Origin: Klebsiella pneumoniae
GTDB taxonomy: Bacteria > Pseudomonadota > Gammaproteobacteria > Pseudomonadales > Pseudohongiellaceae
Assembly: GCA_945869725.1 (NCBI GenBank)
Contig: CAMBPO010000009.1
Span: 1 to 58,923 of the forward strand
DNA length: 58,923 nucleotides
Direction: 5' to 3'
Part shown: positions 1 through 8,616 of the stretch, in pieces
Layout: each line of letters opens with the position of its first letter
Position numbering within the stretch: position 1 is the stretch's first letter
Translations under genes and position numbers: made by a program
Notes under the pieces: generated by a model
What the model was told of the DNA's origin: nothing
Databases searched by the model: none
The model's input: only the letters and a program-made list of their open reading frames with translations

Positions 1-71
1 CATCATCACGCAGGTCAAACGAAAAATTTTTTTTCTGCAATAGGCAACAAGGTAACGGCTGCTTATCAGAA

Positions 72-437
72 TCAGCTGACTTTCTTTTCCAACTTCTCGG
101 TGATTCGTGCAGCGCGGCCAGACAGATCTCGCAGGTAGTACAGCTTAGCCTGACGAACATCGCCACGACGTTTCAGCGTAATGCTGTCGATCATAGTGCT
201 GTGGGTCTGAAAGGTACGCTCAACACCAACACCGTGAGAAATTTTGCGCACAGTAAAAGCAGAGTTCAATCCGCGATTACGAATACCAATTACTACACCT
301 TCGAACGCCTGAAGACGTTCACGGTCACCTTCCTTGATCTTGACCTGCACAACTACAGTGTCGCCCGGGCTGAATTCCGGCACTTCTCTGGTTATCTGCT
401 GGCTTTCAACCAATTCTATATTTTTGCTGTCACTCAT
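72..437 (-). CDS. rplS: 50S ribosomal protein L19
   Basis: Structural protein of the large ribosomal subunit, located near the subunit interface. The 121-residue product has the L19 core: a [14 protein letters not shown] segment at about residues 24-37, then [12 protein letters not shown] and the basic C-terminal stretch [17 protein letters not shown]. The open frame extends 36 codons further upstream, but that part has no L19 similarity. The ATG at 437 has a GGAG seven bases ahead, and it gives the usual family length of about 115-120. It is the last gene of the classical rpsP-rimM-trmD-rplS order, 70 bp after trmD. No convincing terminator hairpin is visible between its stop and the window edge. 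Confidence 0.97.
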   Translation of the reverse strand: MSDSKNIELVESQQITREVPEFSPGDTVVVQVKIKEGDRERLQAFEGVVIGIRNRGLNSAFTVRKISHGVGVERTFQTHSTMIDSITLKRRGDVRQAKLYYLRDLSGRAARITEKLEKKVS

Positions 438-507
438 CGCCGTACTCCCGGTTATGGATACCCTTAACACCTGATTTACCAGCCCCAACGATTGGGGCCG
501 CGTTTGC

Positions 508-1287
508 TCAGGTCGGCAAGGTTCCGTATTCACTGATAAATTCATTTAAAAGCGCCTGTTCATGCTGATCAAGGCTCTGTTGAGCCAGCAGATCCGGTCG
601 CTTTAACCAAGTCTGTCCCAGCCGCTGTTTTAATTGCCAGCGTCTGACAAGTTCGTGATTTCCACCAATCAGCACCTCTGGCACTGTCAGCCCCGCAAAC
701 TCCTGCGGGCGCGTGTATCGCGGGCAATCAAGTAAACTCAATCCTGTATTGCCATCTGCAAAGGAATCCAGTCCTGCAGAATCTTCGTGTCCGAGAGCTC
801 CGGGCTGGTAGCGGATGATGGCATCCAGCATAACCATGGCAGCAAGCTCTCCGCCACTGAGTACGTAGTCCCCAATGGACCACTCCTCATCAATCTCCGT
901 TTTCAAAACTCGCTCGTCAATGCCCTGATACCGACCGCACACCAACACCAGATTACGACGCTGCGCGAGCAAGGTGACACCTGTCTGATCAAGCTTGCGT
1001 CCCTGCGGTGATAAATAAATCACAGTAGGCGTCTTATCGTTCCAGGCCTTTGCCTGCGCAATCGCGTCGCACAGAGGGCCAGTTTTCATTAACATTCCAG
1101 CGCCGCCGCCGAACGGTTTGTCGTCTACTGTCCCGTGCCGGTCCTTTGCATAATCTCGTGGACTCCAGCAAGCAACGTCAACAATACCATCGCGACACGC
1201 ACGGCCTGTTATCCCAAAGGATGTCACTGCCGTGAACATCTCCGGAAACAGCGTTACGATACCTACCTGCATGCGGCCAGCCGACAT
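508..1287 (-). CDS. trmD: tRNA (guanine-N1)-methyltransferase TrmD
   Basis: Methylates G37 of tRNAs next to the anticodon using S-adenosylmethionine, which prevents +1 frameshifting. The 259-residue protein shows the SPOUT trefoil-knot motifs: [20 protein letters not shown] near residues 42-61, [10 protein letters not shown] near 94, [10 protein letters not shown] near 118 and [15 protein letters not shown] near 135. The start at 1287 is preceded by GGAG at eight bases. The alternative internal ATG at 1272 matches the family N-terminus slightly better (255 residues in E. coli) but has no ribosome site. Third gene of the rpsP operon, 54 bp after rimM. Confidence 0.97.
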   Translation of the reverse strand: MSAGRMQVGIVTLFPEMFTAVTSFGITGRACRDGIVDVACWSPRDYAKDRHGTVDDKPFGGGAGMLMKTGPLCDAIAQAKAWNDKTPTVIYLSPQGRKLDQTGVTLLAQRRNLVLVCGRYQGIDERVLKTEIDEEWSIGDYVLSGGELAAMVMLDAIIRYQPGALGHEDSAGLDSFADGNTGLSLLDCPRYTRPQEFAGLTVPEVLIGGNHELVRRWQLKQRLGQTWLKRPDLLAQQSLDQHEQALLNEFISEYGTLPT

Positions 1288-1341
1288 GCGCGCGTCTCCG
1301 GTTACAACTTAATCCAGACCGCATCTGATGAATTTAAACTC

Positions 1342-1917
1342 TCAGATGAGGTAATCAGCTTCCCAGTCCACGAAGACCGTTTTGTTCTCCATGTCAACCT
1401 TAAGAACAACTTGGTCAGGCAACCATGGTATCAACCGCTGATGCTTGTCCAGTCCTCCCTCACATGGCTTCACTATCATTACATCGTTGGCCCCAGTCTC
1501 CATCAGGTTATCTATCCTGCCTAACAATTGGCCAGCAACGTTCACTACTTTCAAGCCTTGCAATTGATGCCAGTAATAATCTTCTGAACTCAGTTCAGGA
1601 AGATCTGACAAAGGAATCATTAATTCCATCCCTGTCATCAGTCTGACGTCTTCCGGCGTATCAAACCCCACCAAATGTGCCACCAGCCCTTTGCCGTGCA
1701 CCTTTGCCTCATCCATCTCCAGCGTACGGCTGACGCCGTTAACAACACCAGCAAATAACCGGTAGGCAAGAATGTTCTCTCTGGGCTGGGTATGAGAGAC
1801 TAGCTTGAACCAGCCTTTCACACCATAAGGCGACCCAACCCGACCAAGGCTGACCAGTTCGGTCGTCCTCTCGATATCAGATCGGGAGACGCCTACAGTT
1901 GGACTCAAACGAGCCAA
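1342..1917 (-). CDS. rimM: Ribosome maturation factor RimM (TTG start)
   Basis: Assembly factor for the 30S head; it binds S19 and assists 16S rRNA processing. The 191-residue product begins its conserved RimM domain at LGRVGSPYGVKGWFKLVSHT (about residues 24-43). The C-terminal PRC-barrel-like domain ends with LIPWLPDQVVLKVDMENKTVFVDWE. No ATG precedes the domain in frame. The furthest plausible start is a TTG at 1917 with AGGG ten bases upstream, so a non-ATG start is likely, which gives a somewhat long N-terminus compared with E. coli (182 residues). It lies 18 bp after rpsP, in the usual position. Confidence 0.95.
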   Translation of the reverse strand: MARLSPTVGVSRSDIERTTELVSLGRVGSPYGVKGWFKLVSHTQPRENILAYRLFAGVVNGVSRTLEMDEAKVHGKGLVAHLVGFDTPEDVRLMTGMELMIPLSDLPELSSEDYYWHQLQGLKVVNVAGQLLGRIDNLMETGANDVMIVKPCEGGLDKHQRLIPWLPDQVVLKVDMENKTVFVDWEADYLI

Positions 1918-1935
1918 TTCAGCGATACCCTGGCA

Positions 1936-2196
1936 TCAAGCCTGAGTAGTAGCAGTTGTTGCTGCTTCTTTGATCAGCGCCGCAACGCGATCACTGGGCT
2001 GAGCACCCTGAGTTGACCAATAGCTGATTCGATCAAGATCGAGACGCAGACGTTCTTCCTTGCCGCGGGCTACCGGATTGAAAAATCCAACGCGCTCGAT
2101 AAAGCGACCGTCTCGTGCATTACGCGAGTCAGACACAGTGATGTGGTAAAAAGGCTTTTTCTTAGCGCCGCCGCGAGCCAATCGGATTGTGACCAT
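1936..2196 (-). CDS. rpsP: 30S ribosomal protein S16
   Basis: Small-subunit structural protein needed for 30S assembly. The 86-residue sequence opens with [19 protein letters not shown] and continues [20 protein letters not shown], both diagnostic of S16. [16 protein letters not shown] follows near residue 56. The ATG at 2196 has AGGA upstream. First gene of the rpsP-rimM-trmD-rplS operon. The 166 bp between it and ffh should hold its promoter, but I could not choose a convincing -35/-10 pair there. Confidence 0.97.
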   Translation of the reverse strand: MVTIRLARGGAKKKPFYHITVSDSRNARDGRFIERVGFFNPVARGKEERLRLDLDRISYWSTQGAQPSDRVAALIKEAATTATTQA

Positions 2197-2362
2197 ATAC
2201 TACGATTCCTAAAGTTATCTTCGTACGAAAATAGATTACTCCCGACACAGTGCCGGAAAAAGTGCAGCATTCTAAGCCAAACATCTGCCTGTGGGAAGAT
2301 TTCTTTGTGCTTTTTCAACAAATAACCCACTACATCGTGTGTTCAGCACGCTAATTCATCCT

Positions 2363-3745
2363 TCAAAAACGGGGTGGGCCACCGGCACCAGGGAAGCCAC
2401 CGGGGCCGCGCATACCCCCAAGGCCGCGCATCATGTTTGCCAATGCGCCACTTTTCATTTTTTTCATCATTTTCTGCATTTGCTTGTGTTGTTTTAACAA
2501 CCGATTCAGATCCTGAATCTGAGTTCCGGAACCAACACAAATTCTGCGCTTTCGCGAACCATTCAGCGCATCGGGGTTTTGACGCTCACGTGGAGTCATT
2601 GAATTGATAATAGCTTCCATTCTTCCGAACTGACTGTCATCAACCTTGGCTGCGGCACCTGGGGGCAACATTCCTATTCCCGGCATTTTGTCGAGAATAC
2701 TGGCCATACCGCCCATGTTTTTCATCTGCTGCAGCTGCTCACGAAAATCTTCCAGATCAAAACCCTTGCCTTTCTGAATTTTACCAGCGAGCTTTTCAGC
2801 TTTTGCTTTATCAACCTTGCGTTCCGCGTCTTCAATAAGCGACAACAAATCGCCCATACCCAAAATACGCGACGCAACACGATCTGGATAAAACGGCTCC
2901 AGTGCGTCTGTTTTTTCGCCCATACCAATAAATTTGATGGGCTTACCGGTGATGTGACGAACAGATAAGGCCGCACCTCCTCGTGCATCACCATCTGCCT
3001 TGGTTAAAACAACACCTGTCAGGGGAAGAGCATCGTTGAATGCACGAGCAGTATTCGCAGCATCCTGCCCCGTCAATGCATCGACCACAAACAAGGTTTC
3101 GATCGGATTCAGCAGCTTATGTAGCTCGCTGATCTCCGCCATCATTTCCCGATCAACAGCTAAACGTCCAGCAGTGTCTACGAGCAATACATCAACAAAG
3201 GCTTTTCGGGCTTCCTTCAGTGCACCCTGAACAATGTCGGCAGGCTTTTGTGTGTTGTCAGATGCATAAAATTTGACACCCACATCCTCAGCAAGAGTCT
3301 GTAGCTGGGCGATCGCTGCAGGCCTGTAAACATCCGCGCTCACTACCATCACTGACTTTTTCTGTGACTCTTTAAGCCATCTTGCCAGCTTTGCAACCGT
3401 TGTTGTTTTACCGGCACCTTGCAAACCCGCCATGAGAACCACTGCGGGCGGCTGGGCATTAAGATTTAGCTGCTCATTGGCAGCCCCCATCACTGCCTCA
3501 AGTTCGGCCTTAACGATTTTTATAAACGCCTGCCCCGGGCTCAGGCTTTGCGACACTTCCTGTCCTACCGCCCTGAGCTTAACGCGATCAGTAAAATCCT
3601 TGACAACTGACAAGGCAACGTCGGCCTCGAGCAATGCGCGACGAACCTCGCGCAAAGCTTCCTCTATGTTATTTTCAGTCAGCGTTGCTTTTCCGCTGAC
3701 CTTTCGCATAGCACCGGACAGTCGTTCCGTTAAGCTCTCAAACAT
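2363..3745 (-). CDS. ffh: Signal recognition particle GTPase Ffh
   Basis: Protein subunit of the bacterial signal recognition particle. It binds 4.5S RNA and hydrophobic signal sequences and docks on FtsY for co-translational membrane insertion. The 460-residue product has the N helical domain (1-95) and the G domain with P-loop GLQGAGKTT at 107-115, DTAGR at 190-194 and TKAD at 248-251. The methionine-rich M domain (about 300-440) ends in a Gly/Pro-rich tail. The ATG at 3745 has AAGGGG nine bases ahead and starts the canonical MFESLTERL; the frame's extra seven upstream codons are discarded. It is divergent from ypjD and upstream of rpsP. Confidence 0.97.
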   Translation of the reverse strand: MFESLTERLSGAMRKVSGKATLTENNIEEALREVRRALLEADVALSVVKDFTDRVKLRAVGQEVSQSLSPGQAFIKIVKAELEAVMGAANEQLNLNAQPPAVVLMAGLQGAGKTTTVAKLARWLKESQKKSVMVVSADVYRPAAIAQLQTLAEDVGVKFYASDNTQKPADIVQGALKEARKAFVDVLLVDTAGRLAVDREMMAEISELHKLLNPIETLFVVDALTGQDAANTARAFNDALPLTGVVLTKADGDARGGAALSVRHITGKPIKFIGMGEKTDALEPFYPDRVASRILGMGDLLSLIEDAERKVDKAKAEKLAGKIQKGKGFDLEDFREQLQQMKNMGGMASILDKMPGIGMLPPGAAAKVDDSQFGRMEAIINSMTPRERQNPDALNGSRKRRICVGSGTQIQDLNRLLKQHKQMQKMMKKMKSGALANMMRGLGGMRGPGGFPGAGGPPRF

Positions 3746-3818
3746 GTTGAATTGCCCCTTCAGCATCGGACAGACAATTGACAGTGCGTCTGTAACCGCG
3801 CGAAATTGAATTTATTGT

Positions 3819-3847
3819 ATTATCACCCTGAAGAGACATGTGGACAA
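3819..3847 (-). promoter_or_regulatory. Candidate sigma-70 promoter of ffh
   Basis: On the minus strand TTGTCC (3847-3842) and GATAAT (3824-3819) are separated by exactly 17 bases. Each hexamer differs from consensus at one or two positions. It lies 74 bp ahead of the ffh start, in the gap shared with the divergent ypjD. Inference from consensus only. Confidence 0.5.
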
Positions 3848-3963
3848 TAGAGCCCTGCAGAGGATGCTCCCTTAACATAAAAAAGCTCTTCATTGACATC
3901 AGTACATGTGCGACACTTTGGAAGCTTTAACCACACCGCACTCCAGCAGGATTCCGCCAGCTT

Positions 3964-4764
3964 ATGGTCACTACCACATTAACAGGCATTGTCGCACTGC
4001 TCTTTTATGCGGGCACTTTGGCCCTGCAGCGGCAAACCATCAACAACGGAGCCCTGCGCTCAAGTACACGTCCCGGCACACTGTGGGCAGGATTTATAGG
4101 TGTATCTGCACACTTATGCAGTGCCGGAACGTTGATTTATCGGGATACTGCTTATCATTTTGGACTGATTGAGATCAGCTCATTGATTTTTGCGCTAATA
4201 ATGCTGCTGACCCTGTTAAGCAATATGCGCCGTCAGGCCAGCGGCCTTATCCTTGCGGCAGCGCCTCTGGCCATGTTGTCAATACTGCTATCGTTAAGTA
4301 TTAGGAGCACATATCCTCCTCAACACATTGAGGAGGGAATTGCTGCCCATGTCATTTTTTCAATTGTTGCTTACAGCCTGTTTTCTATCGCCGCAGTGCA
4401 ATCACTGTTTCTGGCGTTTCAGAATCACCAACTTAAACACCATCATGTTGCTCGCGTCATGCGCTGGTTTCCGCCCTTGCAGGATATGGAACGCCTGCTG
4501 TTCGAGCTTTTATGGACGGCCCAGATATTGCTGAGCCTGGCGATAGTGGCAGGTTTTGTTTTTATTAGTGATATCGGAGCGCAGGGACTCCCACATAAAA
4601 TGTTCTTTTCATTGCTATCGTGGGCAGTATTTGCGGCTCTGCTGATTGGTCGCCACCGGTTAGGATGGCGAGGCAATACCGCAATTAAAGGAACTCTGAC
4701 CGGATTCGCTTTTCTACTAGTTGGATTCTACGGTTCCAAGTTTGTGCTTGAGTACATACTTTGA
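3964..4764 (+). CDS. ypjD: YpjD/CcsA-type inner-membrane protein (cytochrome c assembly family)
   Basis: Polytopic membrane protein of the CcsA/CcmC-related cytochrome c assembly superfamily; YpjD members sit beside ffh in many gammaproteobacteria and their exact role is unsettled. The 266 residues contain about eight hydrophobic segments. Characteristic blocks are HVIFSIVAYSLFSIAAVQS near 129, LPPL-like PPLQDMERLLFELLW near 170, and the C-terminal HKMFFSLLSWAVFAALLIGR with HRLGWRG and FYGSKFVLEYIL. The paired histidines of the HVIF and HKMF segments are candidate heme ligands by analogy with CcsA (inference). It is divergent from ffh, and its neighbour on the right is convergent. Confidence 0.9.
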   Translation: MVTTTLTGIVALLFYAGTLALQRQTINNGALRSSTRPGTLWAGFIGVSAHLCSAGTLIYRDTAYHFGLIEISSLIFALIMLLTLLSNMRRQASGLILAAAPLAMLSILLSLSIRSTYPPQHIEEGIAAHVIFSIVAYSLFSIAAVQSLFLAFQNHQLKHHHVARVMRWFPPLQDMERLLFELLWTAQILLSLAIVAGFVFISDIGAQGLPHKMFFSLLSWAVFAALLIGRHRLGWRGNTAIKGTLTGFAFLLVGFYGSKFVLEYIL

Positions 4765-4787
4765 CTTCTGCATTCATTCACTTTGAA

Positions 4788-5645
4788 TCAATGGCTATGA
4801 AACCAGTGAATACCCAGTCTAGATACCGTGCTTTTATACTCTGACGTATTCCAAACCAACTTACGGGTGTTAATTCTGAGCTCTTCTGTGGACGTGCTCT
4901 CAGGGGTCGCCAGACACACTCCCACTGCATGCTGATCAACAGTGGTTGACCAGAAGCTAAACTTCATGACCTCATGCCCTTGCATGTGCCAATCGTCTGT
5001 GTGTTTAAAGTTTTTTGTCATGGGAGATCTAAAACTGAATCGCGTAATTGATCGCGCAAGTCCGAGACCCGTGGCTTTGACAGCGGCCTCCTTCAAGGTC
5101 CAAAAACGCAAAAACAACTCATTTCGCAGCTCAGGAGAGGAATCCAGAATCTGCACCGCCTCAGCACTGCTGAAGTACCGTTGAGCAATCCTTGCAACAT
5201 CAGCTTTTCGACCCAAAACTTCAGCATCCACCCCGATTGCCCCGCTTCCAGTCACTGCAATCAATAACAAATTTCCCGTATGTGTCAGATTGAACTGTAG
5301 AGAAGATTGGCTCAGATCAACCTGAGGGCGCCCCGTCTCACTCTTTCCAAATATCCATTGGGCAGGTTGTGTTTCCGGGTGATAGAGACTAAAAAGGTAA
5401 CGCAGAACTATACGGGTGATCAGAAATTGCAGCTGTCCCTTCGGTAATCGTTGCGATAAAAATCGCTGATGCTCTGCCGCATTCAGGACACGATGATAAT
5501 GACTGTAAAGCGAAGAAACATTGAAATCTGGAACAGGCACCCACCACAGGTCAATACTGCCTTTGGCCGCCCCTGGAAAACACAACTCTTGATCATTATG
5601 AGCAAGGAGAAAACTGATCTCAGACACATTTGTAATCTTACTCAC
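4788..5645 (-). CDS. Sfp-type 4'-phosphopantetheinyl transferase
   Basis: Transfers the phosphopantetheine arm from CoA to a conserved serine of acyl- or peptidyl-carrier proteins. The 285-residue protein shows the Sfp-superfamily signature: FNLTHT at 118-123, the magnesium-binding GVDAE at 138-142 and FWTLKEAAVKATGLGL at 181-196. The W/KEA motif and the acidic residues are intact, so it should be active. The first available start is a GTG at 5645, only three bases after the pspF stop and very close to GAGGGG; a second GTG six codons later (about 5627) is possible. The substrate carrier is not encoded here: no PKS, NRPS or polyunsaturated fatty acid synthase genes are in the window. Probably co-transcribed with pspF. 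Confidence 0.9.
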   Translation of the reverse strand: MSKITNVSEISFLLAHNDQELCFPGAAKGSIDLWWVPVPDFNVSSLYSHYHRVLNAAEHQRFLSQRLPKGQLQFLITRIVLRYLFSLYHPETQPAQWIFGKSETGRPQVDLSQSSLQFNLTHTGNLLLIAVTGSGAIGVDAEVLGRKADVARIAQRYFSSAEAVQILDSSPELRNELFLRFWTLKEAAVKATGLGLARSITRFSFRSPMTKNFKHTDDWHMQGHEVMKFSFWSTTVDQHAVGVCLATPESTSTEELRINTRKLVWNTSEYKSTVSRLGIHWFHSH

Positions 5646-5648
5646 CCC

Positions 5649-6716
5649 TCAAGACAAAAGATCGTATTTTCGAAGATAACCGCGTAGCTGGTGGTAACTC
5701 AAATTGAGAAAGGTCGCCGTTTTCCTTTGATTGAACTGACAATGCTCGAGTGCTTTACGTAACAACTCTGTCTCGTAGTTCTGTATGTGTTCTTGAAAAT
5801 CGAGCGTATCACCAGTCCAGCTCACGGTTGCGTGATTGAGTTGTTTAAATTTGCCATTTTCCAGCAATGGGTTACTGGTGTTTGTATCTCCTACCTCCAC
5901 GCCTGACTGCTGTGCTCGCACGGGCGATAAGGCAGGCCGGTAAGGTGAAACAAATGGATTAAATACCAATTTGCTTATTACCCGTCCTGGATGAAGATAA
6001 ACCGCTCTTTCCACCACATTTTTCAACTCACGTACATTGCCTGGCCAGCTGTAATTGAGTAGTTCACGCTGCATATCATCAGAAAATCCTGCAAAAAAAT
6101 CCTGCCCCATCTCCTTTACCATACCGATGGCGTAATGCTCAGCCAGAACTAGAATATCGTCAGCACGCACACGAAGAGGTGGCAAGGTCACCACGTCGAA
6201 TGCCAATCGGTCGAGAAGATCCTCCCTGAATTTTCCACTTCGGGCAAGCGCAGGCAAATCTTCATTGGTTGCCGCGACTAAACGAATATCAACCTTGATT
6301 GTCTGACTGCCTCCAAGACGTTCGAACTCACCGTACTCAATAACCCTGAGGATTTTTTCCTGCACAGGCATTGCAGTGTTCGCAAGCTCGTCAAGAAACA
6401 AGGTACCCCCATCAGCACGCTCAAAGTAACCTTTCCTCTGCCCGCTGGCACCTGTAAACGCGCCGGCCTCATGTCCAAACAACTGAGCCTCAAGCAATGA
6501 ATCACTGAGCGCTGCACAATTGATCTTCAAAAATGTCTGTTGCCAGCGGGATGAAAGATAGTGAAGTCGTGAAGCAATCAATTCTTTACCCGTCCCCCGC
6601 TCTCCCACAATCAACACTGGTTTATTTAACGGCGCCACCCTGGAAACATGTTCCTGCATTTCGAGAAAACTGGCAGACTCTCCAATCATTCTTGGCAAGG
6701 ACAACTCGGTGGGCAT
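5649..6716 (-). CDS. pspF: PspF, sigma-54 activator of the psp operon
   Basis: AAA+ bacterial enhancer-binding protein that drives sigma-54 transcription of pspA and is held off by PspA. The 355 residues begin directly with the ATPase domain (no receiver or sensor domain, as in E. coli PspF): Walker A GERGTGKE at 38-45, the sigma-54-contacting loop GAFTGA at 85-90, Walker B TLFLDE at 105-110 and SWPGNVREL near 235. The C-terminus is a Fis-type helix-turn-helix ending in RGYLRKYDLLS. It is about 30 residues longer than the 325-residue E. coli protein, through a linker before the helix-turn-helix. The ATG at 6716 has AGGAG seven bases ahead. Divergent from pspA. Confidence 0.95.
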   Translation of the reverse strand: MPTELSLPRMIGESASFLEMQEHVSRVAPLNKPVLIVGERGTGKELIASRLHYLSSRWQQTFLKINCAALSDSLLEAQLFGHEAGAFTGASGQRKGYFERADGGTLFLDELANTAMPVQEKILRVIEYGEFERLGGSQTIKVDIRLVAATNEDLPALARSGKFREDLLDRLAFDVVTLPPLRVRADDILVLAEHYAIGMVKEMGQDFFAGFSDDMQRELLNYSWPGNVRELKNVVERAVYLHPGRVISKLVFNPFVSPYRPALSPVRAQQSGVEVGDTNTSNPLLENGKFKQLNHATVSWTGDTLDFQEHIQNYETELLRKALEHCQFNQRKTATFLNLSYHQLRGYLRKYDLLS

Positions 6717-6805
6717 ACTCTAACTCCTGTTGGTTACGAGAATTCCGATACTATGTTGCAAAAAATACCACTTGTTAAGCATGCTGACCAACCTGTGTTT
6801 CACAA

Positions 6806-6896
6806 GTGCCAGCAAAATATTAATTATTTGTTTATATTCAGTATGTTAAATTGAAGCATTGATAATGGCACACATTCTGCTTTGTTTTGCTGGCAC
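6806..6896. repeat. 12-bp perfect inverted repeat between pspF and pspA
   Basis: GTGCCAGCAAAA at 6806-6817 is the exact reverse complement of TTTTGCTGGCAC at 6885-6896, with 67 bp between the arms. The right arm covers the predicted pspA start point. Both arms read TGGCAC toward the gene they face, like a sigma-54 -24 box. An exact 12-bp match in so short a gap is unlikely by chance. It may be a regulator-binding pair or a duplicated promoter piece. Confidence 0.7.
6866..6881 (+). promoter_or_regulatory. Sigma-54 promoter of pspABC
   Basis: TGGCACACATTCTGCT has the invariant GG (6867-6868) and GC (6879-6880) with ten bases between them, matching TGGCAC-N5-TTGCW except at one or two -12 bases. 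The predicted start point is near 6892, which gives a leader of about 70 bases before pspA. The PspF gene next door makes this assignment strong. Confidence 0.8.
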
Positions 6897-6962
6897 GAGT
6901 TGAAATTCATCCAAAAAGGCCGGCAATAGTAAAATGTAGTTCACTTTCAGAGGTAAAATAAT

Positions 6963-7622
6963 ATGGGTATCTTCACACGTTTGAGCGACATCATTAACTC
7001 CAACATCAGTGCTCTGCTGGACAAAGCTGAGGATCCTGAAAAAATGATTCGCATGATGATTCAGGAAATGGAAGAAACGCTGGTAGAAGTACGCAGCAGT
7101 ACCGCTAAGGTTATAGCTGAAAAGAAAACGGTAAATCGTCGTATCGAACAACTGCATCGTCAGGCAGGTGAGTGGCAGTCCAAAGCTGAACTGGCGCTGG
7201 GAAAAGACCGGGAAGATCTGGCCAGAGCTGCCCTCATCGAAAAATCAACGGTCAACACCACCGCCGGCATGCTTGAGGACGAACTGCTTAAACTGGACGA
7301 AACGCTTGAAAAACTCAGTACCGAAATTGATCAGTTGCAAGCGAAATTGAGTGATGCACGAGCCCGTCAGAAAACGCTACTGATGAGAAGCTCAGCAGCA
7401 CAATCACGCGTGGACATCAACCAGAAACTGCATAGTTTCAGTATTGACAGTGCTATGAACAAGTTTGAGTATTACGAGCGCAAGATAGACTTGATGGAAG
7501 GTCAGGTAGACAGCATGAACATCAAGCAAAAGGGACTGCAGGATGAATTTGCAGAACTGGCCAATCAGGAAAAAATCAATCTGGAGCTTCAGTCAATTAA
7601 GGCAAAACTTAACAAACAGTAA
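6963..7622 (+). CDS. pspA: Phage shock protein A
   Basis: Peripheral inner-membrane ESCRT-III-like protein that keeps the membrane intact under stress and binds PspF as an anti-activator. The 219 residues (E. coli: 222) are almost wholly coiled coil. They begin MGIFTRLSDIINSNISALLD, the amphipathic helix that binds lipid, followed by AEDPEKMIRMMIQEMEETLV. RBS AGAGG is nine bases ahead. First gene of pspA-pspB-pspC, transcribed from the sigma-54 site in the 246-bp gap from pspF. Confidence 0.97.
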   Translation: MGIFTRLSDIINSNISALLDKAEDPEKMIRMMIQEMEETLVEVRSSTAKVIAEKKTVNRRIEQLHRQAGEWQSKAELALGKDREDLARAALIEKSTVNTTAGMLEDELLKLDETLEKLSTEIDQLQAKLSDARARQKTLLMRSSAAQSRVDINQKLHSFSIDSAMNKFEYYERKIDLMEGQVDSMNIKQKGLQDEFAELANQEKINLELQSIKAKLNKQ

Positions 7623-7634
7623 AGGACACGGCTC

Positions 7635-7871
7635 ATGGATTTTTTTGAATTTGTGATTTCGCTTATTACCGTTGGCGGAATTTTCGTGACTATCTGGGTC
7701 GTGCTGCTTTATCGCCGCAAAGAGAAAAAAATACCAACCGCAGCGAGAGCTTATGAGCTAAGTGAACTCAGCGCGATGGCTGATACCATGAACCGTCGGA
7801 TAGACACACTTGAGTCGATTCTGGACTCTGAAGTCCCAGGCTGGAGGGATCAACATGAGCAGAAACACTGA
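7635..7871 (+). CDS. pspB: Phage shock protein B
   Basis: Small inner-membrane partner of PspC; together they sense stress and draw PspA away from PspF. The 78 residues have one membrane helix (about 6-26, ending LLYRRKEKK) followed by a charged coiled segment with the family motif LSELSAMADTMNRRIDTLE at about 42-60. It starts 12 bp after pspA and overlaps the start of pspC by 17 bp, which implies translational coupling. Confidence 0.93.
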   Translation: MDFFEFVISLITVGGIFVTIWVVLLYRRKEKKIPTAARAYELSELSAMADTMNRRIDTLESILDSEVPGWRDQHEQKH

Positions 7872-8610
7872 TCAGGAAACTGAATTTTTGTATCAGCGTC
7901 CAAAATTAGGCCTGGACAGAGAAAACAAAAAAGTACTGGGAGTGTGCGCGGGTTTTGCAAGATACCTTGAGGTTCCAACCTCATTGGTCCGCGTAATATA
8001 TGTCATTGCCTGTCTGGTTTCACCGTTTTTGATACTGGTTTATCTTGCGATGTACTGGATACTAGAAGATGAAAAACGACCTGAGCGTATCAAAGCGGCT
8101 ATGGCTGCGTATGTGCCAGGTAACGACACACCGCCAGAACCAGATAATCAAGAAGGGATGACCGATCTATTCGGTTCGCAAAGTGAACAAGTCAGTCGGT
8201 TTAATCTCAAAAAGCCTTTGTATAGAAGTCGTACAAACGTTCGCGTAGCAGGTGTGTGTGCTGGGATTGCAGATTATCTGAATATCAGCACGTTCATCGT
8301 ACGCCTAGTGACATTCATATCGATATTTATACTCGGAGGAATAACATTTTGGGCGTATGTAATCTGTTGGATTGTGCTTGACAAAGAACCAAAATCCTTG
8401 CAAAAGTCTACCCAAGGCTTAGCTCGGGCATCAGGTGTAACATCATCCAGCAACAGCCGGGCTGACACAGTGCGACAACCAACACATGATCGCATAACAG
8501 CCATGGAATGTGCTGAGCGCTTGCAAGCGACGGAACGGAGGCTACGTGAAACTGAAGCGTTTATTACATCACGACAGTTCAGACTGCATTGTGAAATTAA
8601 CAGGATCTAG
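7855..8610 (+). CDS. pspC: PspC with two tandem PspC domains
   Basis: Membrane sensor of the phage-shock response. The 251-residue protein has two PspC domains: residues about 17-73 with KKVLGVCAGFARYL, and about 120-176 with VRVAGVCAGIADYL. Each is followed by paired hydrophobic helices. A linker of about 45 polar residues joins them, and a serine-rich stretch leads to a short helical tail (about 213-240) that could form a coiled coil. E. coli PspC has one domain in about 119 residues, so this is a duplication. The start ATG at 7855 lies inside the end of pspB; the frame's earlier ATG at 7810 is in pspB coding sequence and would add non-family residues. Confidence 0.92.
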   Translation: MSRNTDQETEFLYQRPKLGLDRENKKVLGVCAGFARYLEVPTSLVRVIYVIACLVSPFLILVYLAMYWILEDEKRPERIKAAMAAYVPGNDTPPEPDNQEGMTDLFGSQSEQVSRFNLKKPLYRSRTNVRVAGVCAGIADYLNISTFIVRLVTFISIFILGGITFWAYVICWIVLDKEPKSLQKSTQGLARASGVTSSSNSRADTVRQPTHDRITAMECAERLQATERRLRETEAFITSRQFRLHCEINRI

Positions 8611-8616
8611 CACCGG

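Noticed and set aside
1..71. Terminator of the rpsP operon after rplS
   Set aside because: A/T run present, but no stable stem precedes it.
3746..3963. 4.5S RNA gene next to ffh
   Set aside because: No GGAA-tetraloop hairpin of SRP RNA type seen in the gap.
6891..6906. TGGCACGAGTTGAAAT as a sigma-54 promoter for pspA
   Set aside because: Has the -24 part but no GC at ten bases; TGGCAC at 6866 with CTGC at the right spacing is better.
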